Below are positions 33,109 to 45,050 of a DNA stretch of 64,000 nucleotides, in pieces. A program made the translations under genes and the position numbers. The first letter of the stretch is position 1. Every line of letters starts with the position of its first letter. The stretch is from the NCBI GenBank assembly GCA_024305745.1, contig JAHRBS010000011.1, positions 620,001 to 684,000 of the forward strand. Direction: 5' to 3'. The stretch comes from Polyporus tsugae. Lineage: Eukaryota > Basidiomycota > Agaricomycetes > Polyporales > Polyporaceae. The notes below the pieces were generated by a model. The model did not search any database. It was not told where the DNA came from and saw nothing but the letters and a program-made list of their open reading frames with translations.

Positions 33109-34941
33109 ATGGATCCTCCCAATCTCGATCACTGTCTCGACGTGCTGGCCAGCCTAGCGACACATATTCAAGAACTAGAGCAATCATTGGGTCCAGACAG
33201 AGATCTCGTCGCAATCACTCCAGTGAGCATCCCTCTAATTGGTTGATGGTCTTAACGTCGTTGCTGACTCCTAGATATCTAGGAAGTAGATAGGCTGCGG
33301 CGAGAAAACGTCGAACTACGAGCGGCGGTCGCATTCCTCATGGTCGACGGGAGGGTAAGTCTCTCTTTTGACTATTGAATCACCACGAGACAGGGTTGAA
33401 CGTTGAGCTCTTTCAAGCATCTGCCAGTGCCCCGACACACGCCCAGACCTACTCTCTCTACGCTACCTGCGGACATCGCTCGCTTAATCTTCGAGGAGAC
33501 CATTCCCGCGACTTACCAATACGACACTTCGGTGCCCGACGGCCCTTCTAATCCTTGGCTTTCGGTACTCGCTACGAAGGCGGCCCTCCCGCAGATTTGC
33601 CGTGCGCTTTACTGGGAAGGGATCTCCATCCTGTACAATGACATAGTCTTGCGTCGAATGAGCCAGATCTTTGCCTTGGCCCGTACCCTTCGCTCAACCC
33701 GAGGAGCTGATATTCGCCCACTTATCAAGAGCATCCGCATGGCTTCGTGTCCAGTTGGGGGGGATTTCGCACGGACAGCCAAAGAGGAGCTCGGGTTCAT
33801 CCTTCGAGAGTGTGACGCTCTTCGCTCCCTCTCGTACCATCCGCACCCCAATTTTCCCCTCCTTTCCGACGAGAGCCAAGGTAGTAGCGGCGGCAGCTAC
33901 TTCAATCCCACTTGGTTTTTTCACGTCTCAATGTTCCATAATCAACCACCTTTCCTCGATGGACTCTTGGCTTCGCGGTTGCACCGCTTAAACCTCCGAT
34001 TCGTCCTCACGGAGTCGCGGCTCAGGAACCTCCACGACCTCCTCCTCGGAACAACGTCACTACAGTCTCTGGTTCTGGATTATCCGATCCAGTCCTTTGT
34101 CCTTTCCGAGGCACCGGAAGGCCTTTCGGCAGTGCAACTCCGTTCCTTGGTCGAGCTGTACATTCCCTTCGGTCAGGATGCAATTTTCGACGAGTACATC
34201 TGCACGAGGTGGGAAATGCCGAACCTCGCCCGCATCACGCTTGTCTCCCTCCAGTGGTGGCCGGAACGCCCGTTGGAACGTTTTGGAAGGCGTTTGATCT
34301 ATCTTCACGTCTTTGCGAAGCGCCCTAGAGACCCCTTCCTCTGCAACTCTGATCCATGTCCGGGACTCGCATCGCATTGTCCTATGCTCGAGCATCTGGT
34401 CATTCCCAACCCCCACAATTGCCCACAACGATTCCCTGCAACCACGGTGGATTCCCCGACGCTGAAGCACCTAGATATTTGGGATTTTGGCACCTACGAA
34501 CGCTTTACGACTCGAGCCCAGTACTATCGATGGCAGGAGCCCTTCGCCTCAATCAGCGGCGGATGGCTTCAGAATGTCCGCTCAAATGGCTCCGTGCCTG
34601 CTCTGCAGACTGTCCGGTTTCTCTTTACTGAGTACGGGAAGTTTCGCGGTCTTGACTGGCCGTCTATATGCCATCCCGATCTACTCTTGGACCGCCCGGA
34701 CGACGAAATCTGGCACACTTTTCCAACCGCATATGTAGCACAAACAGCCACCCACCTTATTCCCCATTCTCCTCATCCAACCCCTGACGATGTAACTGAT
34801 GAGTCGATGTCAGAAAGCGACTCGGACCACGACTGGACGCCTAGCAGTAGCAGTCTCAGCGAAGATGACGCGGACTCGGAGGCGAGTGGTTGGACAGATG
34901 AAGACATAGTGGAAGACGCTGTGGAGGGAAGTTACCTGTAG
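33109..34941 (+). CDS. F-box protein with acidic tail (569 aa)
   Basis: Three exons: 33109-33222, 33283-33354 and 33418-34941, all phase 0. Exons 1-2 encode a short coiled coil (VLASLATHIQELEQSLG, then RLRRENVELRAA), as is common in agaricomycete F-box proteins. Exon 3 starts with an F-box-like segment (LSTLPADIARLIFEE) and continues with Leu-rich repeats and conserved aromatic segments. It ends in a Ser/Asp/Glu-rich acidic tail (about 500-565). The expected role is substrate recognition in an SCF ubiquitin ligase. An upstream in-frame stop in the second intron excludes a simple single-exon start. Intact. Confidence 0.85.
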
Positions 34942-36403
34942 CAGTTCTTGTCGTTCCAGTGTAACAATGCCCATTACTTTCGTGCGCAATCACCTTCCCT
35001 GTCTCTTCAAGGCGCATCTTCCGCCGCTGTTAGTGATGTGTTAACTCCGGCCCGGGTCAAAAGCCCTGGCTGGGAGGGCTCAAACTCTGCCGAGTTTTAC
35101 AATGCCATACTTGAAGCCCAGTCAAAACACCCTCGAGATCCGCCGAGATCTGTGGAGAAAAGGGTCAGGGCCCAATTTTTTCGACCGATCTCGTGGCTTT
35201 GGGCAAAAGTGGGACAAATTCATACGTTGCTCCGAGACTATTCCAGATATCCTGATGGCGCGACGTGATCTCTACCAGACTGGACGAAATTCCGCCAATG
35301 AGGCAGCGTTGCCCACCGCTGTGCTCACATGCACCATCAGAAACGTTCGGGATCTGTCGAGATAATGCGCGATGCAACACGGAAGCCCGTTGATATTAGA
35401 TCCAGTCGCCACGATACTTGTACACTACTGCCAGTGTACACAACGAGCTATGTATATACGAGAACTTATCAGACCGTGCCCAGCGCGCTGCCGTGCGATT
35501 CAAACATCAACCTAGCATACCTGTTGTCCAGCGCGCTCCTTCCCATTCCTCTATATGAACACTAGTGAGTGTTGCAATACTAAAGTCACAGACCGGAAAC
35601 ACAACTTACCTCACGCCTCGCCCGAGTCACCTCGTCCTGGTACACCTGGCGGAAAGTGAGTAGATGCACATCCACTCACAGTGTGATTGAAACAAACTAA
35701 CCTTCCGTTCATCCGGTCCGAGTCTGGCAAACAGCTGTTGCCACTCCGTGAACAGGATATCGGGGTTCTCGCTGATTTGATCGCGCATGTGGAAACTTCT
35801 AAGGAAGGGAGGTATGGGACGGTGCGCCGGTGACTAGGGAAGATGGACATCATACTGGATGCTGATAGTGTTCACGTTGCGCTTGTCCGCCGCCTTAACG
35901 GGACCACGACGGCGTCCTTGCTGTGACGTGCCAGTGACAATGGCCGGGTCGCTTGCGGTGACATCGCCGTCGACGGGGTGATCTTGGATTTCGGATGCAT
36001 TTTGGAGAGCGTGGTGGTGGAGCATCCGTGGGCTGCAACGTACCAGATGGTCCCGGCACTGTCGCCATCGCCACTTCGCTCTCCGGCTGCACCATGATTT
36101 GAGTTGATGGAGCGCGGCTCCGAGTGATAACAACGCTATGTAGGAACAATCAGTGTGTGCAGTGGGACTCAAATCGGTTATATAAAACACTCACAAGGGC
36201 TTGAGAATGGGGATCTGCGGCAGACCTCCAACATGACTCGGACTCGGCGCGTCGGAGGTAGGAGTGGATGAGCTGGCGAGGTTGCGCGCCGGAGCCTCAG
36301 GGGCTTGACAAGTGGTCTATGCGGCACAGAGATGGAGTGGGAAAATAAACTGGATAATATAACTGTGCTTACCAGGAGGTCCCTTCGTTCCTGGAGCGAA
36401 ACG
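34942..36403. other. Mostly non-coding; possible minus-strand exons
   Basis: 34942-35600 has no convincing gene. On the minus strand at about 35600-36350 there are intron-like donors and acceptors, and a frame reading RDQISENPDILFTEWQQLFA that resembles part of an HMG-box. These may be downstream exons of the 36404-37199 gene, but the joins could not be settled. Confidence 0.35.
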
Positions 36404-37199
36404 TCACATAGTGTGAGTCTCCGGGGCGAACTCGCGTTGGACTTGCTCTACCCCTTCACGGCTTGATTGGATACTTGGATCCTGGGCATCTGGGAGATGT
36501 GTTGAGGTAGTAGGCTGGGGCGACAAGGGAAGGACAGGAGCGGGAGGGATGTCGACAGACGCAGTAGGCGGGCTTGTGATAGCGGAGACAGAGTCCATAC
36601 CGGTGCCACCATGGTCTGCGAGGTCTTGAATGGTGAAAAGGATGACATTGGGGTCAAGCAAGGGGTGCGAGGCTGGATTGGAGGGGTCGATGGACACTGG
36701 CTGCGGAGAAGGGGATGAAGGTGTCGTGTGAGATGGTTGCGACTCGGAAGCCTGCTTAGGCGCCTTCGCACGAGGAGCTTCTGTCTCCGAGTCGGATGTT
36801 GTGCTGTCCGAGCGAGCGCGCTTGGTTCGCTCCTGTGCCGTCTGTCAGCTTAAGAGTGTTCGGTGCCCACATCAAACAGTCCGTCACCTTTTTGTTCAGG
36901 TGCGTGCCCGCGAAGCCCGAGTACGCATGTGTTATGAGCTCATTTATCTTCCATCGCCCACCCTCGCAGATGAGGAGGAATGGGAAATGGTCACCGAGGA
37001 CGTTGTGTATGTAGACACGAGCCTCGTGTCCGAGCTCGCGAGAGTGCGCCATTGCTTGTCCAGTCCACGCGAGCGAGTGGAAACACGATGTGAGGATCTC
37101 ACGTATAGAATGGGCGACATACCCTGGGATAATGTTTCCGGTTTCGTCCTCAACCCACAATTGCCGCGTGAATGTCGGTTTTCCAGTGTGGTTTGCCCA
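36404..37199 (-). CDS. KDZ-linked gene with WxED...PGYVA domain
   Basis: Exons 37199-36888 (104 codons) and 36841-36404, joined in phase 0. The N-terminal domain has WVEDETGNIIPGYVAHSIRE and a downstream GDHFPFLLICEGGRWK segment, a pattern I associate with a common agaricomycete family. The next part has a basic cluster (ERTKRARSDS) likely to be a nuclear signal, then a Ser/Pro-rich disordered tail. The true first exon was not found: 37199 begins after a splice acceptor. It is divergent from the KDZ transposase with a 280-bp shared upstream region. Function unknown. Confidence 0.55.
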
Positions 37200-37478
37200 C
37201 TATGGATCGTGCGTGGTGTGGTGTGGTGGGCGTCTAAAAATTGACTTTTGCCGGCCTTCAAGCGGGTTTTTCGTTTTTTTTTTTGCGGGGAACTTTTTTT
37301 TCTAAAGCGCCGAAAAAGGAGTTTTGCCGAGTTTCCGCTTCAGCTCGCTTCCTCCTCTGCTTCGTCTATCCTGTGGCTGTCGTTCGACCGCGTCGAAGTC
37401 CACCGGCCTATACAGGCATGCCTGCTCCTGCCCCCTTCATCTACCACCCCCGCCTTACCCGACCCCGCTATTCCCTCC

Positions 37479-39640
37479 ATGTCTGACTCTGTCGCATCTG
37501 TCTTCGGCCACTTGATCAATTCCCATCCAACCCTTGCGCGTGCACTGTCGTTCCGTTCCCTCGTTCTCTATATCGACCTCATCGCATACTTAAAGCCCTC
37601 CCTCTTGTGGTCTCAGTCCCCTTACAACTTTTCGCCGCCATCTGCCTTACCCGACAACCTGCAAGCCTTCCTTTCCGCTACCCTCGACATACCTCTCCCG
37701 CTATGTGCGGAACTCTGGACCCTCCTTCGCGATGCTTTGTGGACGATGCCGCCCTTCGACCATCGGCTGTCAGGTACGATGGTGGATGTTCTACTCGAGC
37801 ATGGGGTTCAGCATAGTATCGGTGCGTCGTCGTAGGTCGGAGTGTTTTCGCCCTTGAGCTAACCTTCAACACTAGGCGTCTACAACTTCTATCCTCCCAC
37901 TCGGAACTGCCTTCACGAGGGGTGCAAGTACATCCGTCGTCATGGCGGTGATCAGCGTGCTCTGGAGGAGCCAATCACGACCAATGTCGTTTATTTCTCC
38001 CGAGAGCATGGCCCACTCCCATCGGTATGTCACTCCATGCGCTGTCCGAGTAAGTCTTTGTCGTTTTGGATCTTCCTTTATTCATACTGACCGACGAACA
38101 TCGCTTCAGGGTGCCACACCCGCTACTACCCCAATTACTACATTAAGAGTGCCAGTGATACACGTACATACTACGACGGGCCCCTCCCAGACTCATGCTG
38201 CCACGCACGTCTTTGTCGATGTCGCGCTGTGCGATCGCTTCACGAACTCGACTGCTTGTGCTTGGTATGTCGACCATTTTCTCAGTCTGCTTATGCTCCA
38301 TACTGATCCTTTGCATAGGGTATCTTTCACGAACAATGCTCGGATCTACAACCTCGAGCATCGCACCGCCATCGACCGTTTCCCTTCGGGGTGGTCGGTC
38401 ATCCCTGAGCTTTCTGCCACCCTTGTCTCTGACTTGTTCTTCCTTTATGGGCTTCTCCGCGACCGCGCCCGCGTGCCTCGACACTTGTTCTTTCCAACTC
38501 AGGCGACCAGTCTGCACGTCTCGATCCGCAGTTGCGCGCCCGCACCGCCGCGTTTATCAGGCCGGCACGCGATGGGTGGAATCATATGTGCGACAAATGC
38601 TGTTCGGTGAAGAAAGATGGCGACAACCACTGTAAGTGCATTGTCACCTGTATTTGTTTGCATAACTTTACTTATTCTAGTACATAGACGTGATGCGTGC
38701 CGTTGTGATGGATGGCATCACCATCGGTCGTCCTTGCTGCGGGGTCCATGACTGCAAGGAGCCTCTCCCATCTCAGCGTGCACGGTATTGTCTGAACCAT
38801 TCCCACCTGGATACATTCTGTGTTGTCGTTGGCTGCACAGCGCACGCTGAGCCCGGGTTTCAGACATGCTCGGAGCTGAGCCATCGGGCCCTGGAGGATA
38901 CTAGTGGACGCTCGGCCCTCTTTGTTCTCCGCCGGCGATTAGAGCGCTTACGTGCACCAGCGGTGGAGGATGATGGCAGTGGTACGACCGGCGAGCTTAT
39001 CGATGTCGACCCTGGAGAGTGTCCATCCAAGCCCGGCAGTGGTAACACCAAGCCCCGTGCCCGCTTTGGTCGTCGTCGCACCCACAACGAGCAGCTCATT
39101 GTTGCCACATGTGGTACAATCTTGGCCCGTGCGACGCTGTTCGGCTCAGAGGGTGTTGATGGTACAAGAGTATGTGTTCTGCTTGGTGCTGTACTGTACA
39201 TATTGTAATGATGTTTATCTTTTCCAACTGAGGATTCACTTCCTGAAGTGATCTTTTTCGACAATGCTTGTCGCTTGAAGCAGCACCTCATCTCCATGGG
39301 CGACCATTACTTCGACAAGTGTGCCATGCCTGTCGATCCATTCCATGCGAAGACAAAGCACAAGGAATCGGACACATTCTGTGGTATGCATTGCAATGCA
39401 GTGCTATTCCCTGACCTGCTAGATGGTGGTCGATGGCGGTTCAACTCGTCTGCTGCAGAGATGACAAATGCCTGGGTTGGTGGCTTTCAGGCGATGGTTA
39501 GGGAGATGCGTGAGGCGTGTTATGACTTCTTCCTCGATGAAGTCTTCAGGATCCGAAACCTCATGATCGCTGATGACTTGGAGAAGGCTGGGGCGCATCC
39601 TCAATTAGTGGCACGCGAGCTGCTTTTGCATAGGACATAA
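37479..39640 (+). pseudogene. KDZ transposase with CxC5-like cluster, frameshifted
   Basis: Exons 37479-37821, 37876-38049, 38110-38264, 38319-38631, 38688-39169 and 39233-39640, with consistent GT-AG sites. Order: helical N-terminus (LARALSFRSLVLYIDL), the CxC5-type zinc region (NCLHEGCKY, CHSMRCPRC with HTRYY), a helical middle, CDKC, VMDGITIGRPCCGVHDC, a second Cys-rich block, and the transposase core with VIFFDNACRLK and PVDPFHAKTKHKESDTFC, then RWRFNSSAAEM. This matches Kyakuja-Dileera-Zisupton elements. Two single-base shifts (near 38195 and 38502) break the frame, so this copy is probably inactive. Confidence 0.78.
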
Positions 39641-39704
39641 TATGTTGTGATCTTTGTCTTTTGCCAATATATCATTTGTCCACTTGGGTGTCTCATAGTA
39701 CAAG

Positions 39705-41113
39705 TTATGATCCTGAGTCCTCAACTATGCCTCTAACCATCTCCTCAACAAACATCTCAGCTGCAGCTTTGGCAGCCTTGTCCGCATCAGTCCAGTGCTT
39801 GCTAAATGGAACAGGTTTTGCTAGTGGATCCAAAGGTGGAAGTGAGTCTGCATAGCGTTGATATACAGTGTTGAGTCGGGGAGGAGTGACAAATGCGATG
39901 CCGAGTTGTTGGAATGCAGGGGATGTGTCATAGGGAGAGTAGTTTGCCAGACTTGTTCCATGAATGTCAGTGGGACGCCACACGATAAGTGTATCTGGGG
40001 CAAGGACGACCTTGACACCATACGAGGCAATATAGAAATGACCGCCTTGGTCTGCTGCATGCGAACGGCCAAGAATCCATTGAGCAGAGTAGGGGTGGGG
40101 TTGGTACTCAAAATGCATGGCCCTATATTAGTATGCCCTTAAGTACATAGTGCATTTTGCTTTAGGATGAATTATACAAACCTTGCATAATTCTGGTTCA
40201 GGAGTCCAGTTGGGGGTGCAAGCTCAGCTTTGTGAAAGGTAGTCGTATATTCACCGATGTGGATGTGGTAATCGCCGTGGTCGCCAGTAATACGAACTCC
40301 TGCATCCATGCGAGGCAGCTTGGAACTTTCAAGCCATTCAACCCATCCATCCATAATCTCCCTTGGTAGTTGAGCACGGCAAATGTTCCAGCCAAGAGCA
40401 AAAAGGCAGCTTGTTTGATAGTCAGCAGGGGCAAGAAATTCGGGTGTTAACTCATTCTTGCGCTCCAGGTTGCGAACCCAGTCAAATGCCGGTTTTGAGC
40501 GGGCTCCAGCAGAATACCCCGTCTGTATCATCTTTCCTGGATCTTCACGCTAGTGGTGGTGGTTGGGAGGCATTCAATATTAGCATGATTGGACATATTT
40601 ATTGTGCTTACTCTGATTGAACGCCGACCAGTGATTCCGTTCTGTACTGTCTCCACTGCCCATGATAAGAACTCCGTCTGCAACTGATCGTCTTCCTCCA
40701 AGATGCCCCGGAGCACAACTGCGATGATTGAACCATCGTGGTTATCTACGATGGCACAGCTCTCGTTGGAAGGCACTTCGAGCTGGAGCGCATTGGCATC
40801 GAGAGGATGGATTGGACGTCGTGCTTGCCGTGGATCTGGCTGGGGATCTCTAAGTAGACGCTGCTCCCACTTCGCCCACCAGTCCCCTCGTGCTTCTGTC
40901 CCGCCTCCCTGTCAGCGTTGAGCATGACCTCGCGATTAGCGCTAATGCTCCTTACACTACCACGTCTTCGTCCTCAAACGAGTCCTCAAACCTCGCCGAA
41001 GTCAAAGCCTCCGTCAGCTTTGACATCTGTAATGACGTCGCCGCGAATTCCTCACACTCCAGTCCCACACCCGCCATGCTCACCTCAAACTGTCCCGCTG
41101 CACTGAGGTCCAT
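39705..41113 (-). CDS. TET/JBP-like 2OG-Fe(II) dioxygenase (411 aa)
   Basis: Exons 41113-40961, 40908-40612, 40549-40182 and 40122-39705: 1236 nt, all phases agree. Middle: VPSNESCAIVDNHDGSIIAV and HYHIH-like HGDYHIHIGEY. The C-terminal half looks like a double-stranded beta-helix: HFE at His276-Glu278, GGHFYIASYGVKV, then a distal histidine in TDIHGTS (His327). TET/JBP enzymes oxidise 5-methylcytosine or thymine using Fe(II) and 2-oxoglutarate. Here the second metal ligand would be Glu rather than Asp. No stop or frameshift. Convergent with the KDZ transposase, 64 bp apart. Family call rests on motif order and context. Confidence 0.62.
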
Positions 41114-41752
41114 GCCCCTCACGCGGTAGCACGTCGCCTTCTTCGACTAGATGGAGTGCGCCGCCCCTCGCCTTCGCGCATCCCGATTACAACCCCTTCC
41201 CGTGTCGGCCGCCTCAATATCAAGGCCTTCAATATGGTTCCCCGCACCAGGATCATCGTGACTAAGGTCTCGTTGGGGCGATATGAACACGCCGTCGCGG
41301 GCGAAAGCAACCAACTCGCCCACATCTCACACCCTCCCGTAGACACCCTCTTTGCGACCTCCGCGTTTGCCCAACTCATCCTCCCTACCGATGCCGAGGG
41401 TGACAAACCGCACCACGGCCACGGCACCGGACGTCGCCTCTGCCAGTCCGTGCGTGCCAGGCCAGACCTCCAATGCTCTCCACGGCTGTTTCGGTTCGGA
41501 GCCAGCTACCATCGTCTTTCGCAGTTCTCGAGGAGCGACGCCTTGTGTTCGGCGCGAACGTCCTCAGGCTCCCGGCTCGGGAGACGAAGTCGCTGCTGCG
41601 GCTCATGCGGCCCCCGTCCCTACTTCTCCACCCTCTCTATCCTCCCATTCTGCTGACGACGGGTAAGTCTCCAATTCTGACGCGTTCTCTCGACGCTCTC
41701 TCTGACACTCAACCACAGCTTTCCCCATGACAATCGCCGCATCCCTGCGATA
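41114..41752. repeat. Degenerate block related to 46054-46200
   Basis: 41333-41465 and 46054-46200 share CTCCCGTAGACACCCTCT, TTTGCCCAACTCATCCTCC-like and CCTCTGCCAGTCC(G/A)TGCGTGCCA, about 75-80% alike by eye. What it encoded is unclear. Confidence 0.6.
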
Positions 41753-42016
41753 GAGTCCTCCTCTCCAGACACAATGTCAAGTGCGGTGAGTCCGAGTCCG
41801 GCGCCATCAGTGAGTCCGACGCGATCAAGAAGGTCTCGTACCTCAAGTCTCGAACACCAGACCGCGCTCCTTAAGTTTGCAGAGGAGAACAGATGGGCCG
41901 AATACACGCAGTGAGGATACGCGCGAGTCCGCCGTCAACATCCAGATGGTTCCCTTCTCGAGCGAGCACAAGGTGATAGGCGTTGTCGTCCAGGTCAACG
42001 ATCGCCACGTTTAACA
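41753..42016 (+). pseudogene. Ca2+-ATPase nucleotide-domain fragment, copy 1
   Basis: Frames give TALLKFAEENRWAEYTQ, a stop, then SAVNIQMVPFSSEHKVIGVV. This is the N-domain segment of plasma-membrane-type Ca2+ pumps (consensus around ALLKFAKDNGW and MIPFSSERK). A second copy is at 45880-46020. Too short and broken to function. Confidence 0.7.
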
Positions 42017-42112
42017 TCGGATCACAGGATCACCGTCCACTTGGGATGACGCAGCTTGTAGAACCCCCTCCCATTCCCTTTCCTCCCCTCCATCTTTTTC
42101 TTTCTCTCCGCC

Positions 42113-42900
42113 ATGGCTCGTCTCGAGCTCCCTGCCTCCCTTCTCCTCCTCACACCGGCGTGTGACGACAGGGCCCCCGCAGGTGTAGAAGAAGGCTCGG
42201 AATCCTTAGGCTTCACCATCGTCGACACTTTTGAAGCCGTCCACACCAAATCCGGAGAGTTGAAGGACGCCCGGTACTCGATCGGCGTGTCGGAGCTCCT
42301 CCGTGAGGGCAACACCAGGGTGTACAGGGGTACACTGGCCGTCGACGGGCGCCAGCACCTCAACGCGGACGTCGTTTGCAAGCTTCCACGCGGCAGGAGC
42401 TCCGTCGAGGCGCTGCACCGAGAAGCGGACCTCTACAGAGGCAAGCTCGCACCTTTGCAAGGACGCTACGTCCCGACGTTCGTCGGCCTGGGTGATGGGG
42501 AGACGGAGGGCGCCTCACGTACGTGGGCATCGTGATGCAGCAGTCGTTGTACACATCCACGATCGACTTCAGGTGTGTGCCCGGCCCACATCCTCGTCTT
42601 GTCCTCCCGGCGCGAACTTCTTCCATCCCAGGAAAAAGGTTGTGAACGCGCTCCTGGCGGTCCACAAGGTGGGGGTGCACCTCGGCGCGTTCAACGAGGC
42701 GCATATCGTCGTCCGGGACGGCGACAACGCGCCGCTGCTCGTCGGCGTCGGCAGCGCGGACGAGCACGCGTGCCACTTAAGCGCACCCATCGAGTTCTAC
42801 GCGCCCCCGCGGCCATCGGGTGCGAGGGGGTCTACTGGGCGTGTGTCGTCGGTTTTGCTTTGCCTCCTGCGCGGCTGTACAGCTACTGTTTCTGAACACG
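42113..42900 (+). pseudogene. Protein-kinase-like relic
   Basis: From ATG 42113: ELLREGNTRVYRGTL (glycine-loop-like), VVCKLPRG (VAIK-lysine-like), EALHREADLYRGKLAPLQG (helix C), then a frame change near 42510, YVGIVMQQS, an intron (42574-42631), VNALLAVHKVGVHLGAFNEAHIVV. The last segment aligns with the kinase catalytic loop (HGDF..N), but the catalytic Asp is missing. Common agaricomycete kinase-like family. Non-catalytic and frameshifted. Confidence 0.5.
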
Positions 42901-42954
42901 GCCATTCCGATCGAATGGGCGCTGGAAGGCTCCGACGAGCTCGGACCAACGGCA

Positions 42955-45050
42955 CTGGGACGGTCGAGATCGACGAGTTCGCGCGCGGTACCATCCAGCA
43001 GACGGTCATCTTCTACGCTAACCAGATCCTCCGGACGATTGCTGTGTGTTATCGCGACTTTGAGTCCTGGCCGCCGCAGGGCGTGCACGCAGAGTCCATC
43101 GATGAGGTGCGTACGTTGCTGATCGTCTGTTTGGGATGCTACTTAAACGCGTTGCAGGTTCCTTACGAGGCGTTCTCCCAAGACCTCACACTCACCGCCA
43201 CCACCGGCATCGAGGATCCCCTCTGTCCCGGTGTTCGAGAAGCCGTTGCGGACTGCACGAGGGCTGGCGTCTCGGTCAAGATGTGCACTGGCGACAACGT
43301 CCTCACCGCCCGTTCGATCGCGTTGCAGTGTGGGATCTACAGCGCTAGCGGCATGATTATGGAAGGTCCCATCTTCCGACAGCTCGACAGGCAAGATTTG
43401 CTCGACGTTGTCCCTCGGCTCCAGGTGCTCGCGCGTTCGTCTCCGGAGGACAAGAAGCTCCTCGTCGACACTCTTCGCGACCTTGGGGAGATCGTCGGCA
43501 TCACCGGCGATGGGACGAACGACGGCCCCGCTCTCAAGACTGCTCACGTCGGTTTCTCGATGGGCATTGCTGGTACCGAGGTGGCGAAGGAGGCTTCCCA
43601 CATCATCCTTATGGACGACAACTTCGCATCCATCGTTGAAGCGATAATGTGGGGTCGGTGCGTCAACGATGCTGTTCGAAAGTTCCTCCAGTTCCAGATC
43701 TCGACCAACATTACTGCTGTCATCATCACCTCCGTCTCTGCTGTCGCTTCCACCCAGGAGTCTGTCCTCTCTGCGGTGCAGCTGCTTTGGATCAACATCA
43801 TCATGGACACGTCCGCAGCTCTTGCGCTGGCGACGGACCCGGCGAGCCCTTCCCTACTCCACCGCAAGCCGGACAAGAAGACCGCGCCGCTGTTCTCTGT
43901 CGATATGTACAAGCAGATTCTTGGACAGTCCACTTACCAGACCCTCATTACCCGAATTTTCCACTTCCTCGGCGCTCGTATTCTGGGCCAACAACACTCC
44001 GGCGGCACCACCATACAGAAGCACAACGACCTGGTAGTACAGATCTTGGTGTTCAACTTGTTCGTCTTCGCTCAGATTTTCCTCAACTCTATCAATTCTC
44101 GCCGGCTCGATAATCGCCTTATTGGTTTCGAAGGCACCACCCGCAACTATTACTTCATGGGTATCACTCTCCCCGGTACGTAGGACCGAATTGTCCGTTG
44201 CTGACCCCCTTGCTGACGTCTTTCCAGAGGTCGCAGTACAGATCCTGGTCCGTCGGCGCCGCCGCATTCTAGGTGACTCCTACCAGTGGGGTATCGCCAC
44301 CGCGCCCGGTGTCGTATCCCTTCCGCTCGGCGGGCTCCTCCGCTGCATTCCCAACGCGCCTCTCGAGCGGTTCTTCATGAAGGTCGGGCTCATGCCTAAC
44401 CCGAACGTCCTGCCGACCGTTCAGCCAGAGGCGGAATGGAATTCTGCGATCCAACTCGTCCGTGACAACCTCAACACGTACTCAGATGTTCGCGGTGCCC
44501 GTATGCGACCGTTGTCGTACGTGGGCACTGCACCACAATCGCCTACCGGCTCGGCGAGCATCAGCCATAACCGCCAGCTCGGTCGGTACCCATTGCAAGT
44601 TGGACATCTTGCGCTGGCTGTGCGTGGCGCGTTTCCCGCCCCCACGGCACCATCCCCGCCAACCTACATGTTTGCGAAAGGCTACGCGCAGCCGTTCCCG
44701 CGCCGCAGCTCGCCGGTTTCGGCCTGTTTTCGCGCCCACCTGCGAGCTTGCCCGACTTCGACGTGCCCCCCTTCCTCATAGACCGTTCGGATCGTCATGA
44801 AACCTCGGACACCGCCTCTCGAGCATCTGGACTCGAAGCGCACGAAGTTACGTCGGCCCCGCACCAGCTGTTCGCGCCTGGCAGTGTCCGCAATCCCACG
44901 CCTCTCCGCAGTCAGACCATGCACTTCCGCATGCCGTCCAGCCACTGTTTCTCCCGAGAACCGCGCGCGGTTGGTCGACTTGTCATTCGGGGTCACGTCG
45001 CCCATCGTGCAAAGTTCCAAACCCGTCCGCTACCGCTTTCTCGTTGAGCG
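42955..45050 (+). pseudogene. Ca2+-ATPase (PMCA type), C-terminal half
   Basis: Continuous frame with IFYANQILRTIAVCYRDF, then MCTGDNVLTARSIA, VGITGDGTNDGPAL hinge motif, QLLWINIIMDT (M6 region) and the later membrane segments, then the VLPTVQPEAEW tail. A 51-nt GT-AG intron (43107-43157) lies in frame and a second at 44176-44227, so this is a DNA-level copy, not a retrocopy. The phosphorylation site and the whole N-terminal half are absent here, and frame slips occur after 44228. It cannot be a functional pump. Confidence 0.85.

Noticed and set aside
33403..33417. TTG start extending the F-box exon upstream
   Set aside because: A spliced start at 33109 with two coiled-coil exons joins in frame, and an in-frame TGA lies just upstream of the TTG.
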